From contig JAGAJN010000039.1 of NCBI GenBank assembly GCA_017828975.1, forward strand, positions 1-64,000: a stretch of 64,000 nt of DNA, in the 5' to 3' direction. Position 1 is the stretch's first letter, and each line of letters opens with the position of its first letter. Under the pieces are notes generated by a model. It ran no database searches. It had not been told where the DNA came from and was given only the letters and a program-made list of their open reading frames with translations. Source of the DNA: Oscillospiraceae bacterium. Lineage in GTDB: Bacteria > Bacillota > Clostridia > Oscillospirales > Ruminococcaceae. A program made the position numbers and the translations under genes. Below are positions 49,993-58,887 of this stretch, in pieces.

Positions 49993-50952
49993 CTATCTTT
50001 TTCTGTATCTCACCGACGTTCCCCCGTCAATAGGTATCTGCGGCTTCAATGCGGGGAATTCAATAGTAATGCAGAAAAATCCGTTATCCAGCGACGCAGA
50101 GATTTTTCCGCCCATTTTCGTGACAAATTTCTTTGCGATGGACAATCCAAGCCCCGTGGTTTTCTTGTTGCGGGATTTGTCGGTGGTGTAAAATCTCTCG
50201 AAAACCTGAGAAATATCCTGCTCGGAAACGGTATCGGTGCGGTTTTTGAAGGTAATTCGGCAGACGCCGTTTATCTCCTCGCTTTTCAAGGAGAAATCGT
50301 CCCCGCCGTGGATAAGTGCGTTGCTGACGATATTTGACACGGTGCGCTCCAGCATATCGGCATTTCCGCTGATATAGCAGGGCGTTTCGGGAATACTGAT
50401 GTCCGGTTCGATGCCTTTTTGCTGAAATCTGTCAAAAAAGAGAATGATAACGTCACGCAGGAGATTGTTCACATTCAGGCGTTCACATTCAAAGGTAAGC
50501 TCGTCCGCCTCTATTCTCGAAAATTCAAAAAGCTGCTCCAGCATTTTCTGTACGGCGCTTATTTTCTGGGATATTACCCCTACATATTCCCGCCGTTTTT
50601 CGTCGGAAATATCCCCACAAAGCATCTGAATGTAACCGCTGGCGGCTGTGAGGGGAGTTCTCAGGTCGTGGGAGATGGAGGTGATGTTCTCGCGGAAGTT
50701 CTTGTTCTGACGCATTATCTCGCTGCCCGCCGACTTGTAGTGTTTCAGAAGCGTGTTTATCTGCAGGGACAGCCTCCTGACGCTTTTGCTCTTTGAGCCT
50801 GTGGTGACCTCCATATTTGTGTCATTTTCGGAGATGAATTCTATCTGCTCGGACAGGGAACGTATCTCACTCCTGACGGCAAAAAGCGCAATTCCCAGAA
50901 TACCAATGACAATTACCGAGATAATGAGCAGGATAATAAGCACAAGCTCCAT
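49993..50952 (-). CDS. Sensor histidine kinase (orphan in this window)
   Basis: The 319-residue protein has a single N-terminal membrane helix (LVLIILLIISVIVIGILGIA), a short linker, the phosphoacceptor box ITSISHDLRTPLTAASGY near residue 95, and an HATPase domain with N box VSNIVSNALIHGG and G2 region TTGLGLSIAKKF. There is almost no extracellular sensor domain, as in intramembrane-sensing kinases linked to ABC exporters. It begins 1 bp after the permease stop. No response regulator gene is present in this window. Confidence 0.92.
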   Translation of the reverse strand: MELVLIILLIISVIVIGILGIALFAVRSEIRSLSEQIEFISENDTNMEVTTGSKSKSVRRLSLQINTLLKHYKSAGSEIMRQNKNFRENITSISHDLRTPLTAASGYIQMLCGDISDEKRREYVGVISQKISAVQKMLEQLFEFSRIEADELTFECERLNVNNLLRDVIILFFDRFQQKGIEPDISIPETPCYISGNADMLERTVSNIVSNALIHGGDDFSLKSEEINGVCRITFKNRTDTVSEQDISQVFERFYTTDKSRNKKTTGLGLSIAKKFVTKMGGKISASLDNGFFCITIEFPALKPQIPIDGGTSVRYRKR

Positions 50953-50953
50953 T

Positions 50954-51877
50954 TTATATATCCTTTCTCGAAAAAACGGTTATTCCCACAAGGCTTGACA
51001 GGACGATATACGCCGCCGACGCAATGACAGCCGCCGCCGCAAGCCAGGTGTTGTCGTAATATTTCGCCGTGAGATTCATAGCGGTCCCCGGCCATGCAAA
51101 GGTCATATCAAGGCTTGTTGCGGAGGACGCAAGCTGAAAGATCAGTCCGCCGAACATTACAATAATGATGTTGACAGCCGTTGAGCCGCCTGTTCTTACG
51201 CAAAAAGAGATCGCCGTGAAAATGCTTATGAACGCAAGGTAGGGGAACATTCCCAGCAGCAGCCCGATTATGGATTTTACCATTTTATCCGCATCAAATA
51301 CGCCCGGTTCCCAGATAATAAGCTCGGTCAGCAGCAGGGCAAGCATTTCCGCCGCAAGTATGATAACGGAAAATGCCATACAGGTCAGCAGCTTTGAAAT
51401 GTACAGCTGGATTCGGGAAACGCCCCTTGCGGCGGAGTTTTTGATAGTTCCGTGGATAAATTCGCCCGATATGAAAATGGACGTAAATATGGCTGTGAGC
51501 ATGGTAATAAGGCTGTTTCCGTAGAGCGGGTCAAGCATACCCTCGAAAACGGTGGGGTAGTCGAACTCCATTTCAAGGAAATCCTGTCCCGTCTGCTGCT
51601 CGCTGGCGTTTATGCTTGCCTCCATTCCGCTCTGAAAGCCAAGGCGCATGCCTTCCATAAAGCTGTCCTCGGCGGCAGCTGCGATGGGGTCTTTTGGGGC
51701 GGTTTCTCCGCTTTCGGCTTCGATACGCTTCTGTTCCTGATATTCAAGCGTAGTTTTTACGGAGAAATTTACGAAAAATACCGAAAAAACGCATATTACC
51801 GCAGCCGTTATCAGCAGCACACGAAAGCTTACGGAGCGGAACATTTTATACATATCCGAACGGAGCATATTTATCAT
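50954..51877 (-). CDS. ABC-2-type transporter permease
   Basis: The 307-residue protein has about six membrane helices: one near residue 15-35, a large external loop (about 36-105), then five more in the C-terminal half. It begins MLRSDMYKMFRS or MINMLRSD after GGGAGG. This matches the ABC-2 membrane protein family of drug, lantibiotic or lipid exporters (NatB/BcrB-like). It overlaps the ATPase stop by 4 bp. The transported compound is unknown. Confidence 0.88.
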   Translation of the reverse strand: MINMLRSDMYKMFRSVSFRVLLITAAVICVFSVFFVNFSVKTTLEYQEQKRIEAESGETAPKDPIAAAAEDSFMEGMRLGFQSGMEASINASEQQTGQDFLEMEFDYPTVFEGMLDPLYGNSLITMLTAIFTSIFISGEFIHGTIKNSAARGVSRIQLYISKLLTCMAFSVIILAAEMLALLLTELIIWEPGVFDADKMVKSIIGLLLGMFPYLAFISIFTAISFCVRTGGSTAVNIIIVMFGGLIFQLASSATSLDMTFAWPGTAMNLTAKYYDNTWLAAAAVIASAAYIVLSSLVGITVFSRKDI

Positions 51878-52782
51878 TTCTTGAAACCTCCCATCTTCTC
51901 AATGAAATATTCTTCCAGATCTGCACCTGCCGAGGTCAGGGACTTGACGTTCACGCCGTTTTTCACAAGCTCGGAGTTTATCCGTCCCGCATCGTCAAGG
52001 AAATCGAAAATTCGCACTACGTTATCGGGGAGAACGTCGTAATTCTGCGTGTGAAGGGCGTTTTCGAGAATGGACGCTGTTTTTGCGGTGTCGTCCACGG
52101 TAATTTTCAGGCAGCGCTTGCAGCGGACGGAAAGCTCGTCGGCAGTTATTTCCTCCATAAGCTGACCGTCCTTGATAATGCCGTAGCAGGTGGCAATTTT
52201 GGAAAGCTCGCCCAGAATGTGGCTGGAAATTAGCATGGTGATGTTGTTCTCGGTGTTCAGGCGTATGAGCAGGTCACGGATCTCGGTGATGCCCTCGGGG
52301 TCAAGACCGTTGGTGGGTTCGTCCAGCAGGAGAAAATCGGGATTTCCGAGGAGTGCGGCGGCAATTCCCAGACGCTGCTTCATACCCAGGGAAAACGCCT
52401 TTGCGGGCTTTTTGCCTACATCGCCCAGACCTACTGCATCGAGTATCCTGTCAATGGCGTTTACATCGGGGATACCGTAAAGACGGCGGTAGACCTCAAG
52501 GTTCTGCCGCGCGCTCAGGTTGGGATAAACCGAGGGATATTCGATTATAGTGCCTATACGCTTCCTTTGCAGATTAAGGTCATTGCTGCCGAACAGTTCT
52601 ATTGAACCGCCCGTGGGAGCGGCAATTCCCGAAACAAGCTTGATAAGCGTGGTCTTTCCTGCGCCGTTTCTGCCGATAAAGCCGTAGATATCGCCCTTGC
52701 GGACGTTGATATTTACGTTTTCCAGCACGTTTTTCTTTTTATATGCCTTTGATAAACCAAAGGTTCGGAGGACGTAATCCAT
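51874..52782 (-). CDS. ABC transporter ATP-binding protein (BcrA/NatA-like)
   Basis: The 302-residue ATPase has Walker A GRNGAGKTTLIK near residue 40, signature FSLGMKQRLGIAAALLG, Walker B FLLLDEPTNGLDPEG and the H-loop LISSHILGEL. The C-terminal 80-residue extension is as in BcrA-type subunits of ABC-2 exporters. It is the first gene of the ATPase-permease-kinase operon. Such modules often give resistance to bacitracin-like or lantibiotic peptides, though the substrate is not evident here. The upstream interval has a TATAAT but a weak -35. Confidence 0.93.
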   Translation of the reverse strand: MDYVLRTFGLSKAYKKKNVLENVNINVRKGDIYGFIGRNGAGKTTLIKLVSGIAAPTGGSIELFGSNDLNLQRKRIGTIIEYPSVYPNLSARQNLEVYRRLYGIPDVNAIDRILDAVGLGDVGKKPAKAFSLGMKQRLGIAAALLGNPDFLLLDEPTNGLDPEGITEIRDLLIRLNTENNITMLISSHILGELSKIATCYGIIKDGQLMEEITADELSVRCKRCLKITVDDTAKTASILENALHTQNYDVLPDNVVRIFDFLDDAGRINSELVKNGVNVKSLTSAGADLEEYFIEKMGGFKK

Positions 52783-52879
52783 ATTGTTCTATCCTTTCAT
52801 TGAGATTTGTCATTCTATAATGTCATTATAAAGCAAAAACCTTAAGAAAGCCTGTGAAAAGTATAAAGTTTTTCTAAGG

Positions 52880-52914
52880 AAAAAAATCTCCGCCCCCAAA
52901 AACGGGAACGGAGA
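52880..52914 (-). terminator. Terminator of CBM-like paralogue 1
   Basis: Minus strand TCTCCGTTCCCG pairs with the GGGGGCGGAGA arm, followed by U-run (A-run at 52880-52886 on plus). It is duplicated with the gene. Confidence 0.75.
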
Positions 52915-52919
52915 GAATA

Positions 52920-53597
52920 TCAATAGTATCTCTTGCGGTTTTTAAGTACGAGAACAACTACAACAGCAGCTATCACCACAACTGCGATAACAACGATAAG
53001 TACGACATTGATGCCGCCCGATTCGCTTTCTTCCTCGCTGTCGGCAGCGGCGGTTTGCTCCGATTTGTCCTTATCGTCGGATTTTTCCTCCTCAGCGGGA
53101 GCATCTCCGATACCATCGCCGTCAATATCGAAGGTAACTTTTTTCACCAGAAGCTCATTATCGGTATCGCCCACATAAATCGAATCAATATCCGACAGAT
53201 CGTCGTGTCCCACCGCTTCTATCATAGATGGATAATCGAAAACAGCAACGCCGTCCTTAATATCTGCGGGAGCGACTCTTGCCCATATGGATTCCACATC
53301 TTCGGTTTTCCGCCTGTACAGGATAAATTCCAGACCGACATATTCCTCGGGCGGTTCACTTTCAAGTACAAATTCAACATAAAGCTTGGTGTTTTCGTTC
53401 ATATCCGAAAGGGAGAAGGGTATGCTTTCTTCTCCGTTAAAGTTATAGGCAAAAGCCTGTCCCCAGCTTCTGGGAGATCTGCATTCGCCTTCAAACAGGC
53501 AGATGTCATCATCTGCGGCAAATGCTGTCACGGCGGACATTATGACTGCAAGCATTGTCACGGCTGCCGCAGAAAGCCATTTGGAAATTTTGCGCAT
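52920..53597 (-). CDS. Membrane-anchored CBM-like surface protein, paralogue 1
   Basis: The 225-residue protein has a signal peptide (MRKISKWLSAAAVTMLAVIM to AFA), then mature DDDICLFEGECRSPRSWGQA. A beta-sandwich-like domain follows with FILYRR, WARVAPADIKDGVAVFDYPS and IDSIYVGDTDNELLVKKVTF. An acidic linker leads to a C-terminal membrane helix and KNRKRYY tail. The SWGQA and DGVAxFDY motifs resemble carbohydrate-binding modules found with Ruminococcus glycoside hydrolases; this likeness is from memory and not a search. It is the most diverged of three tandem copies and has its own promoter and terminator. Binding target is unknown. Confidence 0.75.
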   Translation of the reverse strand: MRKISKWLSAAAVTMLAVIMSAVTAFAADDDICLFEGECRSPRSWGQAFAYNFNGEESIPFSLSDMNENTKLYVEFVLESEPPEEYVGLEFILYRRKTEDVESIWARVAPADIKDGVAVFDYPSMIEAVGHDDLSDIDSIYVGDTDNELLVKKVTFDIDGDGIGDAPAEEEKSDDKDKSEQTAAADSEEESESGGINVVLIVVIAVVVIAAVVVVLVLKNRKRYY

Positions 53598-53659
53598 ATC
53601 AACAGCTCCTTTAATTATGACGTAATATTACTGCAAAAAGATAAAGCAGCTTTATTTTT

Positions 53660-53688
53660 ATTTTACATCAATTTTGCATAATTGTCAA
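53660..53688 (-). promoter_or_regulatory. Promoter of paralogue 1
   Basis: Minus strand TTGACA (53683-53688), 17 bp, TAAAAT (53660-53665). Nearly the same block occurs before paralogue 3. Confidence 0.78.
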
Positions 53689-53756
53689 TAATGATATGGT
53701 GATTTTTCACAAGATTTTCATTTTTTATACTTCATGACAATGGGGAACATTGGCGC

Positions 53757-53790
53757 AAAAAATCCCCGCCCCCGAAAACGGAAGCGGAGA
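53757..53790 (-). terminator. Terminator of CBM-like paralogue 2
   Basis: The same hairpin as at 52880 (CTCCGCTTCCG with CGGGGGCGG), followed by U-run on the minus strand. Confidence 0.75.
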
Positions 53791-53795
53791 GAACA

Positions 53796-54533
53796 TCAAT
53801 AATATTTCTTGCGGTTCTTCAGAACAAGAACGACTACAACAGCCGCTATGACCACAACTGCGATAACAACGATAAGCACGACATTGATGCCGCCAGAGCT
53901 GCTTTCTTCCTCGTTCTCCTCGGCTTTGTCCTTGTCGTCAGCCTTTTGGGAAGTGGTTTCCTCTTCCTTGTCATCATCAGGAGCAGAGGTTTCCTCTGCT
54001 TTGTCCTCGCTTTTGATTTCGGGAATTTCTACTGTGTCGCCGTTGATACCGTCGCCGTTGATGTCGAATACGACCTTTGTTACCTTAAGTACAGCACCCG
54101 TGTCGCCGACATATATCTGGTCAACGGTGGAGAGATCGTCGGAGCCGTATGTATCGACCATGGAAGCGTAATCGAAGGCCGCCACACCGTCTGTGATGTC
54201 TGTGGGCGGCGTCTGTGCCCATATCTGGTCGCCGCCTTCCTTTTCCCATTTCTGGAGGATAAAGGTAAGTCCCTGAGTATTTGCAGCAGGCGTGCCTTCC
54301 AGTTCAAAATCCACATACACCTTGCTGCTTTCGTTCAGCATAAGGATAAGCTGAGCGTATTTTTCGTCTGAACGGATATTGAGGTTATAAGCCTGTCCCC
54401 AGCTTCCGTTTGATTTGCCCTCGCCCTCAAACAGGCAGATGTCATCGTCTGCTGCGGCTGCGGTCACTGCGGACATTATGACTGCCAGAAGCATCACGGC
54501 TGCCGCAGAAAGCCATTTGGAAAATTTTCTCAT
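53796..54533 (-). CDS. Membrane-anchored CBM-like surface protein, paralogue 2
   Basis: The 245-residue protein has the same plan as paralogue 1: signal peptide, ICLFEGEGKSNGSWGQAYNL, the LTFILQKWEKEGGDQIWAQT segment, IYVGDTGAVLKVTKVVFDI, a longer acidic linker rich in Glu/Asp/Lys/Thr, then a membrane helix and KNRKKYY. The ectodomain is closer to paralogue 3 than to 1. Only 58 bp separate it from paralogue 3, and no separate consensus promoter was found, so they are probably co-transcribed. Confidence 0.75.
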   Translation of the reverse strand: MRKFSKWLSAAAVMLLAVIMSAVTAAAADDDICLFEGEGKSNGSWGQAYNLNIRSDEKYAQLILMLNESSKVYVDFELEGTPAANTQGLTFILQKWEKEGGDQIWAQTPPTDITDGVAAFDYASMVDTYGSDDLSTVDQIYVGDTGAVLKVTKVVFDINGDGINGDTVEIPEIKSEDKAEETSAPDDDKEEETTSQKADDKDKAEENEEESSSGGINVVLIVVIAVVVIAAVVVVLVLKNRKKYY

Positions 54534-54591
54534 GTTAAAAACTCCTTTAATTATAATATTTAGGGAGAGATACCCTGATCATGAAACAACA

Positions 54592-55392
54592 TCAGTAATA
54601 TTTCTTACGTGTCCTGTCTATGATAACAATTATAACAGCTGCAACAAATGTAACGGAAATGATAACGATAACTACGACTGCTTCTGTGGTGAGCGAGCCG
54701 TTTTTTTCTTCGCTGACGGCGGTGGTTTCTTCGGTCTGCTCGGAAGCTTTGGGAGTTGCGGACTCCTCGGTGATTTTTTCGTCGGCGGCTGCTGTGGTTT
54801 CCTCAGGCTTGTCGTCAAGGTCAGCTGCGGAGGTTTCCTCTGCTGTGGTTTCCGGCGGGGCTAAGACTGCGCCCACTTCGGGGACATCTGCGGTATCACC
54901 GTTGATGCCGTCGCCGTATATGTCGAATACCACTCTTGTCACCTTGATAACAGCATGTGTATCGCCGATATATATCTGGTCAACGCCGGAAAGATCATCG
55001 CTGCCGAAGGTTTTCACAAGTGAAGCATAATCAAATGTGGCAACGCCGTCCGTTACATCTATGGGAGGTGTCTGCGCCCAGACAGAATCTCCCCCTTGCT
55101 TTTCCCATTTCTGGAGGATAAATTCAATGCCCTGAGTGTTCGGCGAAGGTGTGCCTTCAAGGCTGAAATCCACATATATCTTGCTGTTTTCATTAAGCAT
55201 CGTCATAAGCTGAGCGTATTTGTCATTTGCACGGATATTGAGGGAATACGCCTGTCCCCATTTTCCGTTTGATCTGCCCTCGCCCTCAAACAGGCATATG
55301 TCATCGTCTGCTGCGGCTGCGGTCACTGCGGACATTATGAATGCCGTAATTATGGCAGCTGCCGCAGAAAACCATTTCGATATCTTTCTCAT
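54592..55392 (-). CDS. Membrane-anchored CBM-like surface protein, paralogue 3
   Basis: The 266-residue protein has signal peptide MRKISKWFSAAAAIITAFIM to TAAA, ectodomain ICLFEGEGRSNGKWGQAYSL through IYIGDTHAVIKVTRVVFDI, the longest linker of the three (Thr/Glu/Ala-rich), then a membrane helix (VVVIVIISVTFVAAVIIVII) and DRTRKKYY. It is first in the probable paralogue 3-2 operon with its own promoter. The linker is the least conserved part, which suggests selection mainly on the ectodomain and anchor. Confidence 0.75.
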   Translation of the reverse strand: MRKISKWFSAAAAIITAFIMSAVTAAAADDDICLFEGEGRSNGKWGQAYSLNIRANDKYAQLMTMLNENSKIYVDFSLEGTPSPNTQGIEFILQKWEKQGGDSVWAQTPPIDVTDGVATFDYASLVKTFGSDDLSGVDQIYIGDTHAVIKVTRVVFDIYGDGINGDTADVPEVGAVLAPPETTAEETSAADLDDKPEETTAAADEKITEESATPKASEQTEETTAVSEEKNGSLTTEAVVVIVIISVTFVAAVIIVIIDRTRKKYY

Positions 55393-55457
55393 TTGTACAG
55401 CTCCTTAAATAATGACGTATAATTGAAAAATGAAGCAGTGGGGAAACTTACCTTTTA

Positions 55458-55486
55458 ATTTTACACTGATTTTGCACATTTGTCAA
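55458..55486 (-). promoter_or_regulatory. Promoter of paralogue 3-2 operon
   Basis: Minus strand TTGACA (55481-55486), 17 bp, TAAAAT (55458-55463), with spacer sequence very like that at 53666-53682. Confidence 0.78.
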
Positions 55487-55543
55487 TAACGCCGCATTTG
55501 TTTTGGCGGATTTTCACAAGACTTTCATCTTGCACGAATAATA

Positions 55544-55579
55544 ATAGGTGTCCTCCCGTAAAATTGGGGGAACACCTAT
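55544..55579 (-). terminator. Probable terminator of GGDEF-EAL gene
   Basis: ATAGGTGTCCTCCC pairs with GGGGGAACACCTAT. The U-tract is weak (TATTATTATT on minus), so efficiency is uncertain. Confidence 0.6.
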
Positions 55580-55599
55580 GATAATTATTTTCCGTAAGG

Positions 55600-58500
55600 T
55601 CAGACAATTTTTGCATCGTCGGGAAGATAAACGCACAGCTCCTCCAGACCCTCGTCATTTTCGGCAACATAGCTGTAAGTGCCCTTGGAGGTCTTTATCT
55701 CCTTGTTGAACGGACCGTTCCATTTTATCTTCTGCATTTTAAGGCTGCTGCCAAACGGATCCACCGCATCAATATCATCAATGGTATTGCTGACGATATT
55801 TCCGCCGAAAATAACGGTTTTTCCGTTTGCGACGCCTGCCGCTTTTCCGTTTGCAGAAAGGATAAACAGGTTGACATATCCGCTTTCGATGGTAAGCGTG
55901 CCCTCGCCCGAGCTGTCGCCTAGGCCGTAAAGCATACCGCCCTCGCCATGGACGCTGACAGAACCGGAATGTATGATCGTTTTAAGGTCGGCACCAACTC
56001 CGCCGATGCCCGTGGCTTCCTTAGATTTGACATCGATCGCCACATTGCCCGAATTGATCTGGACAGTACCCGTACTTCCGCTATGCGCACCAACGCAGGA
56101 GCAGCTGTCGCCCGAGCATACCACATGCAGGTCGGCGCAGCTTTCCAGGCTGATATTTCCCTTCATAACGCCAAGACCTACCGCAGTTGCGCCGCAGGAT
56201 TCGATGTCCAGATTTCCCTTGATAAGGGAGATGATACCGTTTCCCTTGTAGAAGCCCATTCCGACGGTTTTTTCGCCTGTGGTCCTGATTTTCACATTGC
56301 CCTGTACCAGCTTTATCATCGATTCGTCAGCCACACCGCCGCCGATACCGACGCTGGCATCGCAGTTTGCAGAAACGTTAAGAACTCCCGTCATATTCAT
56401 GACGATCTCGCCGAAGTCCTCCGAAGAACCGCCGCCGATACAAGCCTTGCCGTTTATGTCACATTCCATTTCCAGCTCGCCGTCGCCGATAAGCAGCAGC
56501 CTTGCTCCCTTGGGAACTCTGATGCCCTCGCCCTTGATATGGTTTTTGCCCGTGACACCGATATTTGCCACAGCGCCCTCCTCCACCATAACAGCGGGTC
56601 TGTCCAGTCCCTCGATGAAAATATTATCAAAGATAATGTCGCAGTTAAGCCCCTTGGGAATTGTGATGCTGATGGGGACGCAGCGGCTGCTCTTGCTTGA
56701 GATAGTCGCCCTTCTGCCTGTGATGAGAATGTCGGTAAAGCCCGAAAGAGCGGTCTTTGTGCAGTCAACGGTTTCATTGTCCGCAACCTCGTAGACCTTT
56801 CTTTCTCCTCTTTTTTTCCTGAGATTTATCTCTGCGATAAGCTCCTTGACATCTGCGGAGATCTCACGGAGAATAACCGCCTGGGGACGGCAGGTGAAGA
56901 AGCCCTGGATAAGGTCAACGTCCAGATAGATGACCGTTTCCAGCTCCTCGGCAGTTTCGATGCCCTCGGCAATGACCTTGATGCCGTGCTTTGAAGCGAA
57001 GTTTATCATATTGGAAACGAGGTGCTGCTTCTGGGCGTTGGAGTCGATGCCCGTCAGGAGTGAACGGTCGATCTTTATGTAGTTAGGCTGGGATTTCAGC
57101 AGGTTTGACTCGTTTGAATAGCCCGTGCCGTAATCGTCCAGCGCAATAAGGGACTTGTGGGAAACAAAGCGTTCTCTCAGCTTTTCGATGGTTTTCAGGG
57201 ACATTTCGCTGCTTTCGGTTATCTCGATAACGAGGTAGTCGAACAGGGCAACGTAATTTTCCAGCAGATAGTTGTAGTCGTTATCGGAAAGACAGCAGCT
57301 GGGGATAGAGTTCAGGAACACCTTTCTGTCCTTGAAGAGGTCCTGATTTTCGTAGACCTTGGTGATGGTGTTGAAGAAGGTCAGACGCTCGATCTCGTCA
57401 AGCATATTCTGCTCCTGCGCCAGCGTCAGCACATCAAACGGCGTAAATCTCACGCCCTCGATAGTTCTGGGGCGCATAAGGGATTCATAGCCGTGTATCT
57501 CGCCTGTGCGTGCATCAACGATAGGCTGGAACCAGTAATCGATCTCGTTTCCCGAAATAAGGTCGTCGAATACCTGAATTCGGCGGTAATCCTCCTGCCT
57601 TTTTTCAAAGGAAACGGGGTTGAATTTCTGTGGGATAGAGGAGCCTGCACTTTCCGCTTCAAATGCGGCAAAGTCGGCGGCGGACAGTATGGAATTCAGC
57701 TCCGAAGCCTGTTCGGGGCATAGGCAGTAGCCGCAGTAGGTGTAGACGGGCAGCTTCAGCTCGTCGGAGCATTGAGCGGCATTTTTGTTGACTCTTGAGC
57801 ATATCTCCGACACCATATTCTTGACAGAATCGTGGTCGGGGCCGTTTATGAGCATAACGAACTCGTTGCTGTTTCGTATTCCTGCGACTATCTCGCTGGA
57901 AACGAAGCTTTTCAGGCAGTCGGAGATGGAGATTAGCACCCTTTCTGCGGCTGCATAGTCGAGTACGGAGGTAATTCTTTCCAGACCGTTTATGTGGAAC
58001 TGAACCACGCAGCAGCCCAGACCCTTTGCGGTCACGGCGGCAAGCGCTTCGGTAAATGCCTCATAGCTCAGAAGCTTTGTTACGGAGTCATAGCTGCGCA
58101 GGTCACGTATCATATCCCGTGAATGGACCTTGTCGGTAGCGTCGGTAACTATTGTATAGCTGCAATAGCCCGCATCAAAGGTGACAACGCTGTACCATCT
58201 TTCGCTGTTGAGGGGAGAGCGGTAAACGTTCCGGAACTCGTCCGAGGGGTCGGCGGTAAGGAGGGAAAGCAGCTTCACGTATCTGTCCCTCTCGGTATAT
58301 ACCATTTTGCCCGAAGCGTTTTCGGGGCTGCGGGTGATGTTTGCAATATCGCAGAATTCCTCGGGAACGACAGCGGTGTCCGTCGAGGCGTTGAACACCA
58401 GATACCTCAGGTCGGGGATATTCTCTTCAAGTGCTGCGATCAGCTTATTTGCCTGCTTTATAGCACCTATCTGCTTAAAAATGGGAATAAGGAGCAGCAG

Positions 58501-58650
58501 AAACACCGCTGCTGCGCCGATAAGTATAAGCTTTGCGCAGCCGTCGGCAAAAAATGCCCCAATAAGGCAAGTCACCGCAGCAGCCGGCTGGATACCGGTC
58601 AGCAGGAGAAGCGGTTTATAGTTCAACCCCAATTTATTTGAATCATTCAT
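55600..58650 (-). CDS. Membrane GGDEF-EAL protein with C-terminal beta-solenoid
   Basis: The 1016-residue protein starts with two membrane helices (about 13-33 and 37-56). A PAS-like region follows, then a degenerate GGDEF domain (about 190-340, RNSNEF in place of GGDEF, so probably inactive). The EAL domain (about 375-620) has YESLMRPR, IEITESSE, ALDDYGTGYSN, IKIDRSLL, IAEGIET and IQGFF, so catalytic residues appear intact. The last 380 residues are Gly-rich solenoid repeats (ACIGGGSSEDFGEI, SVGIGGGVADES, GTVQINSGNV) like extracellular carbohydrate-binding domains. With a two-helix hairpin this part would lie in the cytosol. It is predicted to degrade c-di-GMP. Confidence 0.88.
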   Translation of the reverse strand: MNDSNKLGLNYKPLLLLTGIQPAAAVTCLIGAFFADGCAKLILIGAAAVFLLLLIPIFKQIGAIKQANKLIAALEENIPDLRYLVFNASTDTAVVPEEFCDIANITRSPENASGKMVYTERDRYVKLLSLLTADPSDEFRNVYRSPLNSERWYSVVTFDAGYCSYTIVTDATDKVHSRDMIRDLRSYDSVTKLLSYEAFTEALAAVTAKGLGCCVVQFHINGLERITSVLDYAAAERVLISISDCLKSFVSSEIVAGIRNSNEFVMLINGPDHDSVKNMVSEICSRVNKNAAQCSDELKLPVYTYCGYCLCPEQASELNSILSAADFAAFEAESAGSSIPQKFNPVSFEKRQEDYRRIQVFDDLISGNEIDYWFQPIVDARTGEIHGYESLMRPRTIEGVRFTPFDVLTLAQEQNMLDEIERLTFFNTITKVYENQDLFKDRKVFLNSIPSCCLSDNDYNYLLENYVALFDYLVIEITESSEMSLKTIEKLRERFVSHKSLIALDDYGTGYSNESNLLKSQPNYIKIDRSLLTGIDSNAQKQHLVSNMINFASKHGIKVIAEGIETAEELETVIYLDVDLIQGFFTCRPQAVILREISADVKELIAEINLRKKRGERKVYEVADNETVDCTKTALSGFTDILITGRRATISSKSSRCVPISITIPKGLNCDIIFDNIFIEGLDRPAVMVEEGAVANIGVTGKNHIKGEGIRVPKGARLLLIGDGELEMECDINGKACIGGGSSEDFGEIVMNMTGVLNVSANCDASVGIGGGVADESMIKLVQGNVKIRTTGEKTVGMGFYKGNGIISLIKGNLDIESCGATAVGLGVMKGNISLESCADLHVVCSGDSCSCVGAHSGSTGTVQINSGNVAIDVKSKEATGIGGVGADLKTIIHSGSVSVHGEGGMLYGLGDSSGEGTLTIESGYVNLFILSANGKAAGVANGKTVIFGGNIVSNTIDDIDAVDPFGSSLKMQKIKWNGPFNKEIKTSKGTYSYVAENDEGLEELCVYLPDDAKIV

Positions 58651-58700
58651 TTATATACGTCCTTTGCTGTAAAGTACGAAGATTAACTCTAGATAGTAAT

Positions 58701-58729
58701 ATTATACAATGTTTTTGCCGTAAAGTCAA
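58701..58729 (-). promoter_or_regulatory. Promoter of GGDEF-EAL gene
   Basis: Minus strand TTGACT (58724-58729), 17 bp, TATAAT (58701-58706). Confidence 0.75.
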
Positions 58730-58887
58730 GTATTTTTTACATTACTATACTAAAAAATTAATTCGCATTTCACTTGGGATTAACCACCTTACATAATTTT
58801 CCTTCTAAAAACTGAAATTAAACGGTTTTGTTAATAAAGTCTGACTGCCGGTCTGATTTATGCAAAAATTCACGAATATATGCAATG

